Below are positions 1 through 16,619 of a stretch of 64,000 nt of DNA, in pieces (position 1 is the first letter of the stretch; each line of letters starts with the position of its first letter). Origin of the DNA: Brachionus manjavacas (taxonomy: Eukaryota > Rotifera > Eurotatoria > Ploima > Brachionidae); contig JAHQIY010000003.1 of NCBI GenBank assembly GCA_019054805.1, positions 4,960,001 to 5,024,000 of the forward strand, in the 5' to 3' direction. The position numbers and the translations under genes are program-made. The notes beneath the pieces were generated by a model, which was not told where the DNA came from, did not search any database, and saw nothing but the letters and a program-made list of their open reading frames with translations.

Positions 1-690
1 GCTTGTTTACAATCTTTAATAATAACAAACTCTTATGATTCATTAAAACCAACACCATCCTTTGGTTACTGTCAAGCACTTGTGGAACTTTTAATCAAAT
101 TTTCAAAATCGTCGATCCTAATTAAAACTGATATTCCTGTCACATCAATTCTAATTAAAATTTATTTATACTAGCGTAATTGAGATATTTATTTTAAAGA
201 GATGTGTTTGAGAAATTCATTTAAAAGAGAGATCACGACTAATTTCAAAATATAGTTAGTTTATACAACCAATTTCTTAAACACATGTTGTTAACATTTC
301 AGAGCCAAATTAATTAAAATTAAAGTACTCAACCAATGATGAATTGTTTTAATATTATTTTATTTAATTGATATTGACTCCAAGAATAATTTAATTACCC
401 CTTATTTTAAAAATATTTAGTATTTAAGCATTTAAAATTTGAAAAATATTGAAAATTAAAATTATTTAAATAAAATTCTTATCGATTTTATAGAAAACAT
501 TGAAAGACTATTTTTGAAAAATTAAATACTAATTAAATTATAATTGAAACCCAAAGTGTTTTTTGTTTAAATACTTACAAAATTTAAAAAAAAAAAATTA
601 TTATGTATTGTTTTACTGATAAATTTTGTTAAGAAAAGGTGAAAAATTAGTTCATTTTAAATTTTCTAATATTTTATGGTGTATCTTTAG

Positions 691-1030
691 TTTTTCAGGA
701 GTTGTTAAGTTCGTTTCATTTCGAATCTTTGGTGATAACTTTTGAATGAAACGAAATATACTGGTTCTGAAAAATTTTAAAACCTGTGACAATTTTTTTA
801 AACCTCGAGATAGAATCTGTAATAACTGTGCAAAGTATTAGCTCACCTTTTTAAATCATTCTTAATGGAGTGCAAAATGCCAAAGTTTGTACGCCATTTT
901 GCAGACTCTATCTTGAAGTTTAACAAACTTGTTACAGGTTCTAACATTTTCAGAACGAATATATTTCATTCCATTCAAAAGTTATTAGCAAGGAACCGAA
1001 TTGAATCGAACTTCACAGCTCCATTTTTCT
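691..1030. repeat. Inverted-repeat element A (MITE-like)
   Basis: The left arm (about 691-812) and the reverse complement of the right arm (about 903-1030) align along roughly 110-120 bp with scattered mismatches. The shared blocks include AACTTTTGAATG and, further in, a GATAGA block. The loop of about 90 bp contains a smaller CAAAATG / CATTTTG inverted pair. There is no coding capacity. The structure suggests a non-autonomous DNA transposon or foldback element. I could not define target-site duplications. Confidence 0.75.
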
Positions 1031-1808
1031 AAACTTATTACATAAAAAAATCAATTAATAATAACATTGGTATTCTTTTCCTTGCTTTTAGTAGCAAAAA
1101 AGTGTATTAAATTATTATTAATTATTTGATATAAAGTTAATTTTATTATTTGTTAATTTGTGCTAATTGATCTGATATTTACAGAATTTTAATAGTAGTT
1201 TTCATTTTCCTAATAATATAATACAATAAGAAGAACAAAATAATAATAATAATGGAAAAGTGGAAAGCTACGAAAAAAAATCAACCAATTTTTTTTGCTT
1301 TTAAGTTTAATGCTTTTTTAACTAAATGTATCTTAGTATCTAATAGTGGAAAATTTTTTGCTTGTGACTTGAAACTTGAATCAATATTAAAATCAAAACA
1401 AAAAAAATTAACTTATATGTCTAATTAGTTTTAAATTTAAAAAATTTACTTCCACCCAAATGATTGAATAAATCACTTTTTAAAAAAATAAAAAAAATCG
1501 TCACTTTTTTAATTTTGATTTTCTTTTTTACTTATAATTGATTTTAGAGATTTTTTAGATATTTTTATTTACTTTTTATCTACAAACAAGCACCTACTTC
1601 ATTAAGAAAAAATAATTTCTGAGTCTATGCAATTAGATTTTTGATATTTAAGGATCGTTGAAATTTATGTTCGCCTTTTTTTAATACCATTTACTCTAAG
1701 TTTTGTTCAATATATGAATATATTCATACATTTTGAATTTTTTTCTTATATAAAATAAAGTTGATTGATTGACTTAAATCGATTTGACTGATTGACAGTT
1801 TGACTAAG

Positions 1809-1930
1809 TATATAAATTGTGTGTATGTTTTTCTAGTTAAAACAGAACATTGTGCGACTATGGGTTTCGTTGGTGTTTTACAAAGGAGATCAATCAAACG
1901 ATGCCAAAACATATTTACTCTTCAAGTAAG
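1809..1930 (+). other. Exon-like island with TATA and GTAAGT
   Basis: This short stretch is richer in GC than its surroundings. A TATATAAAT box sits at 1809-1817 and a strong donor GTAAGT begins at 1926. Two readings are possible. One is a first coding exon starting at the ATG at 1860, open for 22 codons to the donor. The other is an internal exon starting after TTCTAG at 1837, open in two frames. No partner exon was found downstream, and the minus strand is also open here, so the coding status is unresolved. Confidence 0.25.
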
Positions 1931-2811
1931 TCAGATTTTATCAGAATTAGAGTCATTATGCCAAGTCAAGAAGTGATTAATATTCTAAGAAAATAAAACT
2001 TGACATTTATTGGCTTTATTATCCAAAAAAAAATCAGAATAAAATACCTGCCAGTCTTAAAAAAATTCAAATTTATTTAAGAGTCAAGTATTATTTTATT
2101 AACTGTCAAATAAATATGTTCAAAATTGGGAGATCTTTGTCGCATATGATTCATATCACAATCTGATACTGATATTAAATTAATAAGCTCTTAATCAATC
2201 AAAAAATTGACAAAAATATGTTCAAGTGTCTCAAACACTATTAACCAGAAAATTTTGATATTGTCTAAATGAGACTTCAAATTTGATATTAATCAATCTT
2301 TCCAATGATCCATTTTATTCAAAAAAAAAACAGATAAGAATTTCATGTTTGAAATTCGATAAAAAAATGAGGAATTCGACTTTGCCTCAGCCATTTTAAT
2401 GACACCAGAATTTTTCGTTTAGTTTACTTTATTTTCAAATAAATATTTTGATAAAAATTATTGCAAACTGATTTTTTTTAATAATTAAATTTTTTTATAA
2501 ATTAATCTAATTACAAAAATTGAATTTTCGAATAAATAAATTGTATTGCTAAGATGATAATTTTAATAAATCAATAAAATTAAAATATAGAATCTTTTAT
2601 TAAAAACTACATACAGATTAGTTTTTAGATGTTTTCACCCAATTTTAAAAAATATTATTCTAAAAAATATTTTACTTTTATGCTGTCTAAAAATACTTGA
2701 TCTCTAAAATAGAAATTTTTAAGATTTAAATTAGATCATTTTTTTCTCAAATTTAAAATTAATGTTTTATTCAAAGTTTAATCTAACTTATTTTAGGCAA
2801 CTTGAAGATTA

Positions 2812-3155
2812 TGATCATTTTTTGATGCTTAAAATGATCATATCAAGTTTTAATTATGAAATAAATTATATTTTCTTAATAGAAATAAGGCAGAGATACA
2901 TTTTTGGATTTAACATGTAATGTTAAAAAACAAGTCTAATTCTGCATTTTCAAAATGCACATTGCAGAGCTCATGCAATCTAAATGATGCTATTTTATGT
3001 AATTTTATGCAGACTTTTGAAGATTTTGATTTTAAAATTTAACAAAGTATGGTAAATACAAGAATGTATCTCTGCATTATTTCTATTAAGAAAATATCAT
3101 TTATTTCATAATTAAAACTTGATATGATCATTTGAGCATCAAAAATTGCCCTTAT
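2812..3155. repeat. Inverted-repeat element B (MITE-like)
   Basis: The left arm (about 2812-2906) is nearly identical to the reverse complement of the right arm (about 3059-3155). Shared blocks include ATGATCATATCAAGTTTTAA and TTTCTTAATAGAAATAA, with only a few mismatches over about 90 bp. The central part of about 150 bp is not coding. The similarity of the arms suggests a fairly young insertion. It resembles elements A and C in architecture but not in sequence. Confidence 0.8.
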
Positions 3156-6100
3156 CTAATCCGTTTCTAGATGATTTTTTAATTGTTTCACCCTTAAATC
3201 GAGCCTAATAATTCTTCAATATTTTGTTAAGTTTTGTTTTTTATATTTCTTTATAAATTTATCAGGTTTATTTTTTAAAATTATATCGTTTGGATATCTT
3301 TTGTATGAATTTAGTGCAATAAAGTTAATTAATTAAAAATTTAATTATTTACAGAATTAATAAATAAGATAATTTAAAAAACATAAAAAATACTTGTAAA
3401 AAATTTTCAATTTTTTTTTGCTTTAACATACTTTTAAGTCTAAAACTTTCTTATACAAATGTATTTTTAATCATTAATGTAAGATTTGAATATTAAAATT
3501 TTATTAAACCCCACTCTTATTCTTAAATTAAAACTAAACTTTTAATTAAACATGGCATATTGGTTATTTTATTTGGAGTGAATGAGCCAAATTAGCTAAA
3601 GCTTCTTTAAAAATTAAATCTGCTTAAACATAAATCGATTAGTTATTTAAGCATTTATTTTTTTAATTGAAAAAAATTTACTATTTAAAAACCTTTAAAA
3701 TTTAAATTTAAAAAAGTTTTTTAATTAATTGGTTATAATAAATTTAATTTGTGTTGATTGACTTATGATTGAAAATTGGGATAATTTCTTATTTCTCCAT
3801 CTTTTGAAAAAAAATTTATTTCTTAATTTTTTTATTCTGTTAGCCAGGCAGCTGAATAACTTTTGGAACGCAACCTTGTGTAACTTAAAAAAACAACTCA
3901 GCAAAAAAATTATTAAAAGTTAGTCACTCTTTTCTTATGTTGGTTGAGATAATCATGTATGGAAGCATGATGTACTGGATTTGTCATAAAACAAAGGCCC
4001 TGTAGATTATTTTTTATTTCAATTGACGTTTTGAAAGCTATGTTAGTTTTAAAAAAGTTAAATAAAATTTAGAAAAAGCAAGATCCCGTTACTAAGATAT
4101 TTTTTTAAATAATCGTTATTAAATTAACTTCAAGGCGTCAATAGAATAACTATAAATTATTTTATTTATCATAAATGAAAGATTGTATATGCGTTAAAGC
4201 TGTTTTTCAATACAAATTTGAGGCCTCTAGCGCTGTAATTTTCTGTCAATTTTTTGGCTAATGTCAATCAAACATAACAAAAATCTTCAAGAATTAACTG
4301 AGCTAGAGTATTATAGAATTTAACATTTTTTATTCTTTTTTTTTCCTTTTCCTTTTCTTTTTTAACTTTTTTACATTTAATTCTCAAAAACGGAGGTTAA
4401 TTCAATTAAAAAAAATAATTTAGAGAATGAGTTAAATTTTTCCATATTTTTTATTTATTAAATAATTTGAGATTTTCCACATTTAGCCCAATATAAATCA
4501 AATATTTCTGCTGAACAAAAGTTTTAAATAGATTAATAAATAAAATTAAAATGTAAAAAAATTTACAATATTATTTAAAAGAGTCAATCTAAAAATCAAG
4601 TGAAAACATTCAAAAATTTAGGGTCCATCGACTCAGTTTTGTTTAGTAAATTCAGTGAGTAGAGCGTACAACCCAATACAAGTCTTTTTTTAAATTATGA
4701 ACAACAATACCAAAATTGACATTTTATTAATCAAAAAAATTAAGAAAAAATGCTTTATAAAATTTTTTGTTAGTATTATTTTGATTTTTATTAAATAAAA
4801 CTTATCATTTATTTACTTTTTTGTTTTGGAATAAAATAAACAATGTTTTTGTGTTTGCATCTAAGGTTTTTGTAATTAAATAAATTTTTGATGCAAAAAT
4901 TTTTTTAATTTTATTTAATTTTAAATATCCGAAAAATAATCATCTTATAGACCAGTCTCGTTAACTCAAACTTGGCGGGGGTCGTTTTACTGATTTAGAT
5001 TAATATTTTTCGTGAATTAAAAAATTAAAAATGCTCTAAGAAAGTAATTTTTGGATCTAAATGCAAAACGATAAAGTGAAATTAAATTTTAAAAATCTTA
5101 AACAAATCCAAGACTGTTTTTTCTCAAAGTTTTTCTAAATTGGCTTAGTTCTAAGTTCTCAAGTTTTTTAATAAATAGACACCAAAAATATCTCTGATTA
5201 TGTCTAATATTGTATAACACCTAATAAAAATTCTAAGAAGAGTAAATATTCTCATACAATTTTATGTTGTTCAAGTTCGATGATTTTTTAAGATAAAATC
5301 TTTTTCAAAATGGTTTATAATAGCTAATTTAAACTATAAAAATATCATGAATTTAGCATAAACTATCAGCATTTACGTCTATTCGGATAAATTTATAATT
5401 TCGTCAAAAAGTTACATAATCAAGGTAAAAATTATGATTACAAATTAAAAAACATAGTTTTTAATTTTGAAAATTTCAATATTCAAATATCTAATAAAAA
5501 ACAGAATATAAAAAATTTGCATATTTAATCTTTATCTAAGTAATTGGTATATAGCTAGATAAAATAAAAAATTTAAAGCTATCTACATATATATGTCAAA
5601 TTTTAAGATACTCCAAACTAAAAAAATTTGCAGACTTTCAAGTTTAAGCCTAGAAATACTATTTTCTTGTTAATTTATAAACCTCTTAAAAAATGAAATT
5701 GAAATGCTAGTAAGAAGCTTTTTTTAAAGATAATCTTCCCAACAATTACATCAAATAAAATAAAAAGTTAAAAAAAAATGGAATGTTTTTTTTTAGAGTA
5801 AAAAAAAAATTTGAAATCTGTCTGAAACAATTTAGTTAATTAATTCCATCTTTATCAAGATATTTAGAACTAGACCATTGAGAAATTCTCAACTTAAAGA
5901 AAAATAGGGAAAATTTTTTAATTCGATAAAATTTTGTTATTTGATCACTCATAAAATCGAAAAAAAATAGGTATTTTTTAATAGTTAAAGAGTTAAAAAG
6001 GCGCCATAGCTTTTTTTGAATAACAAACTAATAATTATTTATTTTATTTAATTTTACATTTAAAAAAAAATATTATTTTATTTCATTTTACAAGTATATT

Positions 6101-6347
6101 TTTAAATTAAAATTTATCTCAAATGAACATTAAGCAAAATTTCGTTGAAGTTAAACGCCAATTATTAATACTAAATAATAAATCTTCGAAACTTGTCACA
6201 TTTGTCGCACATCCAAACCAAAAAACTTATCCGATTCCCTGGCAAAAATTTATTAAAACTTTAGTAGAAAAAAAAAAGTTAAAAACAAATTTTTGATTAA
6301 ATAAAATTTACAAAAATGGAATAATTTGAAAAAAAACAAAAAAAAAA

Positions 6348-7562
6348 TTATGTGTTGTATAGATCCAGTTTAAGGTCACAATTGTGAGTTTTTTGATGAT
6401 TTTGTAATTTTTGCTTAATCTCATTAATTTCGTCCACCAGTGCTTTATTCTTAATTTTTTGCTCGTTATTCAAATCAGTCAAATTTTTAACTTTTAGTTC
6501 AAGTTCAGCAATTTTTTGCAATTTTCTAAATCGGCACTTTCTAGCCGCTTCCCGATTGCGCTCTCTTTTTTTCTCCAACTTCATGTCTTCTTGATTATCG
6601 TAATTAATAGGCGAGAACATGTCACCGGTTGAACTAGTCGATTTGTCTGTGTTGCGTCTGTCCGTAATTGAACCAACCATGCTGACCTCTGGCTCTGACT
6701 TCATAGAACAACTGCCACTCTGATTGCTTTGACTACTCATGTCGGACAAATTTTTGATCTTAGGAGCCGGTTGTTTTTTTTTGCCATTCGGCATTCTCTG
6801 GTTGATCAGCATTCCATTCGAGTGAATAGGAACAGTCTGCAGCTCGTCCTTTTTAGTTGTCAAATTTTGGTATTGTTTATTTGGATTGTTGGAGTCTTGA
6901 TTGCTATTTGATGATAAGACCGGAGTTGACATTGGTTGAACCAGAAAACTGTTTTGCGAAACAGGCATCAGATTCGAATACTTGGGCGCATTATCAGCCT
7001 CTTGAGTTTGATTATCGGACACGTATGAATTATTAGCACCAAATATGTTCAGAGGATTGATTAGAGTAGTGTTGGGTGTTTGGCATTCGGACTTTTCCTG
7101 GTCGCTTTGCATGAAAGATTGAGATTGATTGAACAGGTTCTTAGAACCATCTGGTGTGAGGCCTTTTTGTCCAAACTGACCAAAGGAGATCTCGATACTA
7201 GGAGTGAACAGCTCTAGTCCAGGAGTCTTTAGCACACCATTGTTCGGATTGAAGTCATTTATCAGTTTTTCTAGATGCGGAGTTGGCATGTCAAGATTGG
7301 AGAGGAGATCTTTATTGCGCGAAACGTCTGACTGAGTGACACCCAAGTTGCCATTGAAGATGTTTGGACAGAATTTTTTATTATTCAAATTTATCGAGTT
7401 AAAGTCACTTGTTGAATCATTGCTACTCATACTAAATGTGCTCGGGTTGCTATTTGCTTCGATATTATTCAATTTTAGAGTTAACTTTCTTTTTTTTTCT
7501 TCTATGGTCTCGTTTTGCCGCAGATTTGGCGCAAGATTTGCCGATGTCATCGCTGTGTTCAT
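6348..7562 (-). CDS. jun: Jun-type bZIP transcription factor (AP-1 subunit)
   Basis: Single-exon gene of 404 codons; the ATG at 7562 is chosen because the more upstream in-frame start is TTG. Near the N-terminus, residues 23-31 read KKRKLTLKL, a MAPK docking (delta-domain) motif as in c-Jun. Residues 83-101 (from NKDLL to LEKLI) align with the c-Jun transactivation segment. It is about 5 residues shorter and keeps one proline-directed site, Thr94-Pro95, at the place of Ser73; the Ser63-Pro site is absent. Further TP sites lie at 113 and 120. The middle is Asn/Ser-rich. The C-terminal bZIP (about 328-395) has the basic signature NREAARKCRFRK, including the redox cysteine, then a leucine zipper. 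Family knowledge: it dimerises with Fos/ATF proteins on TGA(C/G)TCA and is activated by JNK. Lack of introns also matches vertebrate JUN. Regulatory sites upstream are listed separately. Confidence 0.9.
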   Translation of the reverse strand: MNTAMTSANLAPNLRQNETIEEKKRKLTLKLNNIEANSNPSTFSMSSNDSTSDFNSINLNNKKFCPNIFNGNLGVTQSDVSRNKDLLSNLDMPTPHLEKLINDFNPNNGVLKTPGLELFTPSIEISFGQFGQKGLTPDGSKNLFNQSQSFMQSDQEKSECQTPNTTLINPLNIFGANNSYVSDNQTQEADNAPKYSNLMPVSQNSFLVQPMSTPVLSSNSNQDSNNPNKQYQNLTTKKDELQTVPIHSNGMLINQRMPNGKKKQPAPKIKNLSDMSSQSNQSGSCSMKSEPEVSMVGSITDRRNTDKSTSSTGDMFSPINYDNQEDMKLEKKRERNREAARKCRFRKLQKIAELELKVKNLTDLNNEQKIKNKALVDEINEIKQKLQNHQKTHNCDLKLDLYNT

Positions 7563-8144
7563 CTTAATATCTATAAAAGCGATAGAGTTTAAGTTTTGCA
7601 ATTGATACAAGTAAAAAGTGAATCAGAGTTAAGAATTTCAAGAGCTTGGCCAAACAGGTAAACAAACTAAAAAGGTAAATATTTGTGTATGAGCAGTCAT
7701 CAATGGAACATTAGAGTGATGAATAATATTTCAATAGGGAAAAAAAAATAGAAATTTTCATAAAAATTTTCTTAAGCTAAGCGAACTCTAGCTCCTTTTT
7801 CTAAAAAATAATAAATTAGCAAAAAATTCGTAATCTTGTTTAGAAATTTTTGTTTTAAAGCGTTGTTCATAATATACGAAAATGAGCCTAAAACCTTATG
7901 AAAAAAATTTAAAATTTTATAACAAATTATATAAAGAAACGATTTAAAATAATTTGTGTTATTTAAATGAGAAAGATGAAGATTATGCTAAAACAAAAAG
8001 CGCTTAGATAAAAAAATCCATTTTAATTGAAAATTTCAAAATTACATTTTTATTTTGAAAAAAATATGAAATTTAAATCTAAAATTTTAGAATTTAAATG
8101 CGTTCTTCCTTTAGGTAAGTGAACGCATGTAAATTCTGTATAGT

Positions 8145-8164
8145 GAGAGAGAGAGAGAGAGAGA
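8145..8164. repeat. GA dinucleotide tract
   Basis: About ten GA units lie roughly 580 bp upstream of the Jun ATG, between the predicted TATA box and the start codon. They would therefore fall in the 5' untranslated region as CT repeats. A similar tract precedes the gene at 61548. Confidence 0.8.
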
Positions 8165-8225
8165 AAGAAAAATCTTATCTCTAGTCTATCAAAATTAAAA
8201 AAGCAATAGGTAGAATTTTACATTA

Positions 8226-8323
8226 TTTATAAATTTGCATGCAAATTCATTATAATAATTAGAATCATAAACTTTTTATGATGCAAACTCGAAAAAGCTT
8301 GATGACGTAGTCTATGTGAGTCA
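8226..8323 (-). promoter_or_regulatory. Putative Jun promoter with AP-1, CRE-like and octamer sites
   Basis: Read on the minus strand toward Jun, this segment contains a perfect AP-1 site TGAGTCA (8317-8323), a CRE-like TGACGTA (8303-8309), a 14-bp octamer palindrome ATTTGCATGCAAAT (8233-8246) and a TATA-like TTTATAAA (8226-8233). The order of factor sites then TATA fits a promoter with a transcript start near 8200 and a leader of about 640 nt. Vertebrate JUN is known to be autoregulated through AP-1-like sites; extending that to this gene is inference. Confidence 0.45.
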
Positions 8324-10405
8324 TCAAAGTTTCTTAACAACACCAAAATATTTATAGACATTTCGCAATTCTCAACATTGCATTTCTTTACCTTTAATAA
8401 ATGGCAAAAAATTCGGATTCATAATTAAAATAAATAAATCTATCACAGAAATAAAAAAACTAATAGAATATTAAATAATTTATTAATTAATATGAATTTT
8501 TAAATGAATTTTTTAATCTAAAAAATTTAATTCATATTAATAATTGATTAATTTTTTTCAAAATTTTTAAATTAAATAATAGTAAAGCTCTTTTTTTTAT
8601 ATTTTCTTCTTTTCTTTATTTTTTTATATGTAATAATTTATCATCTTTTTTTTTCTAAATTTTTTACACTTAAAAAACTTTTTGTTTTTAAATATTTCAA
8701 AATTTACTTCTCCTAATGGAGGCTAATTCAATTGTATGATAAACATTTATAAATGCAATTGCAGCATTATTCTTTTTTACTTCAAATAATTAGAAAATTT
8801 TTATAAATTGTTCCAAATTGAAGCTGTCTTAAAATAATAATAATAAAATATTAAAAAACTATTGAATAAAGCAGCTCACAATTTTCCCCCAAAGTAGAAG
8901 TCTTAAGTGATGGCTAACAGTGTCCAACAGAAAATCACCATCAATTGACTGCAAGCACGAGCGGTTTTGAAACCTTCATACTTAGGAATTTTCCTATCTC
9001 GTCATTTATCAGATTTTCAAAATATTCAAGATAATTTATGAAAAAAAAGATAAACATGTGAAGTGATGTAAAAAAAGTCAAATAATTTAAATTCTTAATA
9101 AGAAAAAAATAAACGAAAAATTATCTTCTTGAACAAAAACTTTATTATCTATTTGAAAATGGGTCAAAAAAATTTTATAGTTTAAAAGTTATTTATATAC
9201 AAAAATGTCAAAATTTGTAAATAATGAAAAGCAAAGGAAGATTGTAAGATTTTAATTCTAAAATACTGAAAAACATTGAAAATAGTAGCGATGCTACGAA
9301 TGGGTGTAAATTCGCATACTTTTAAATTTGATAATTTAAATAAAATGTTTTCAATTAAAAAAAATTCTAAAAAAATTTATTTTTTCTAATACTGGATTTT
9401 TTTTTATTTAATTGAATTTAGAATTTCTAAAGAAATTTTTTCAATTGTATTCTAAGAGTATTGTTTAAACATAAAAATTCTAGGAGTAATGAATGATACG
9501 AAACCAAACCTAGAAGAAAAAATTCTTACACATATTTTTGATTACAACAATCAATAATTGAAAAAAAAAGATGATTTTACTAATAGAAAAAATAATATTA
9601 AAAGAATTTCAATGTAAAAATAGGACGAAATTTCAGAATTATGGGTTTTCATTAAGACAAAACTTGGAAATTTTTATTTAGGAGTGATTTACAGAATGAT
9701 AAAATTATTTGATCTGAAAATGCTCTAACAAAAAAATAATAAAGGTTATTAAAAAAATTAAGGGTGTTAATGCTGAAAACAAATCTAAAATTTAAATTTA
9801 GTCATTGTAAAAATTCTGCTTTTTCTCTGAAATTTACCGGTAGTAATTAAGAAGTGAAACAAAAATACGCAATTCATTTGCAAAGTTAGAAATTTTTTTT
9901 GAAATCACATTTATAAGAATTGGGAAAATAATTAGTAACAAGGAAAAAAAAATTTATAATCTGAGACATATTAAACTTAAAAAATTTTGGTAAACATTTA
10001 TTGAAAATAAAAATTCTAATCTAATCATATTTAAATTTAAGGAATTTAAAAAAAATTTATATTTTAACATTTTGGAAAAAAAATCACAAGCTTTTAAATT
10101 TTGACAAATTCTCTCAATTCGCGGCTGAAAGGTAGGTAAAATGGCCATTTCAAATTGCCAGGGGTCATCCCCAAATAATAAAAAAAATGAAATAAAATCT
10201 TAATGAAATTTTATTAGAATATAAATTTAAATTTAAAGAAAAATATTTTTATTTTCTATTGAAAAAAAAAAGATTAAACAAAAAAGAAATAAAAATAAAA
10301 AGAACTAATCTAAACAAATTTTTGAAGATATAATGCTTAAACCTTTGAATATCAATCAAATCATTAAAAAAAATTAAACATTTAGCAATTTAAAAAAAAA
10401 AGCTA

Positions 10406-10411
10406 TTTATT
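10406..10411 (-). terminator. Poly(A) signal of collagen IV alpha2-like gene
   Basis: AATAAA on the minus strand, about 103 nt after the stop codon. It is the nearest canonical signal downstream of the gene. Confidence 0.45.
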
Positions 10412-10513
10412 GAACAAAAAAAAATTCTCTGATAGCCTTATAGGTAGATTTTTGATCTAATAATTTCAGAAATCTGAGAGAAAAATCAATTAATAAGAAA
10501 ATGTCCTCTTAAA

Positions 10514-16619
<6,106 letters not shown>

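Larger units (their letters stand above)
1..6347. other. AT-rich intergenic region
   Basis: Apart from two inverted-repeat elements (691-1030, 2812-3155) and one exon-like island (about 1809-1930), listed separately, I see only AT-rich sequence with homopolymer A and T runs. No open frame here has convincing codon structure or a recognisable protein family. No tRNA B-box or other structured RNA signature was found by eye. Confidence 0.6.
7563..10513. other. Intergenic region between Jun and collagen IV alpha2-like
   Basis: Holds the Jun 5' region (GA tract at 8145-8164, an 8-bp inverted repeat at 8098-8128, promoter-like sites at 8226-8323) and the 3' flank of the collagen gene with its poly(A) signal. 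Between about 8400 and 10400 I see only AT-rich sequence with no supported gene. Confidence 0.5.

Noticed and set aside
7563..7610. Upstream TTG start adding 16 residues to Jun
   Set aside because: Eukaryotic initiation at the ATG at 7562 is far more likely, and the added residues have no match to Jun proteins.
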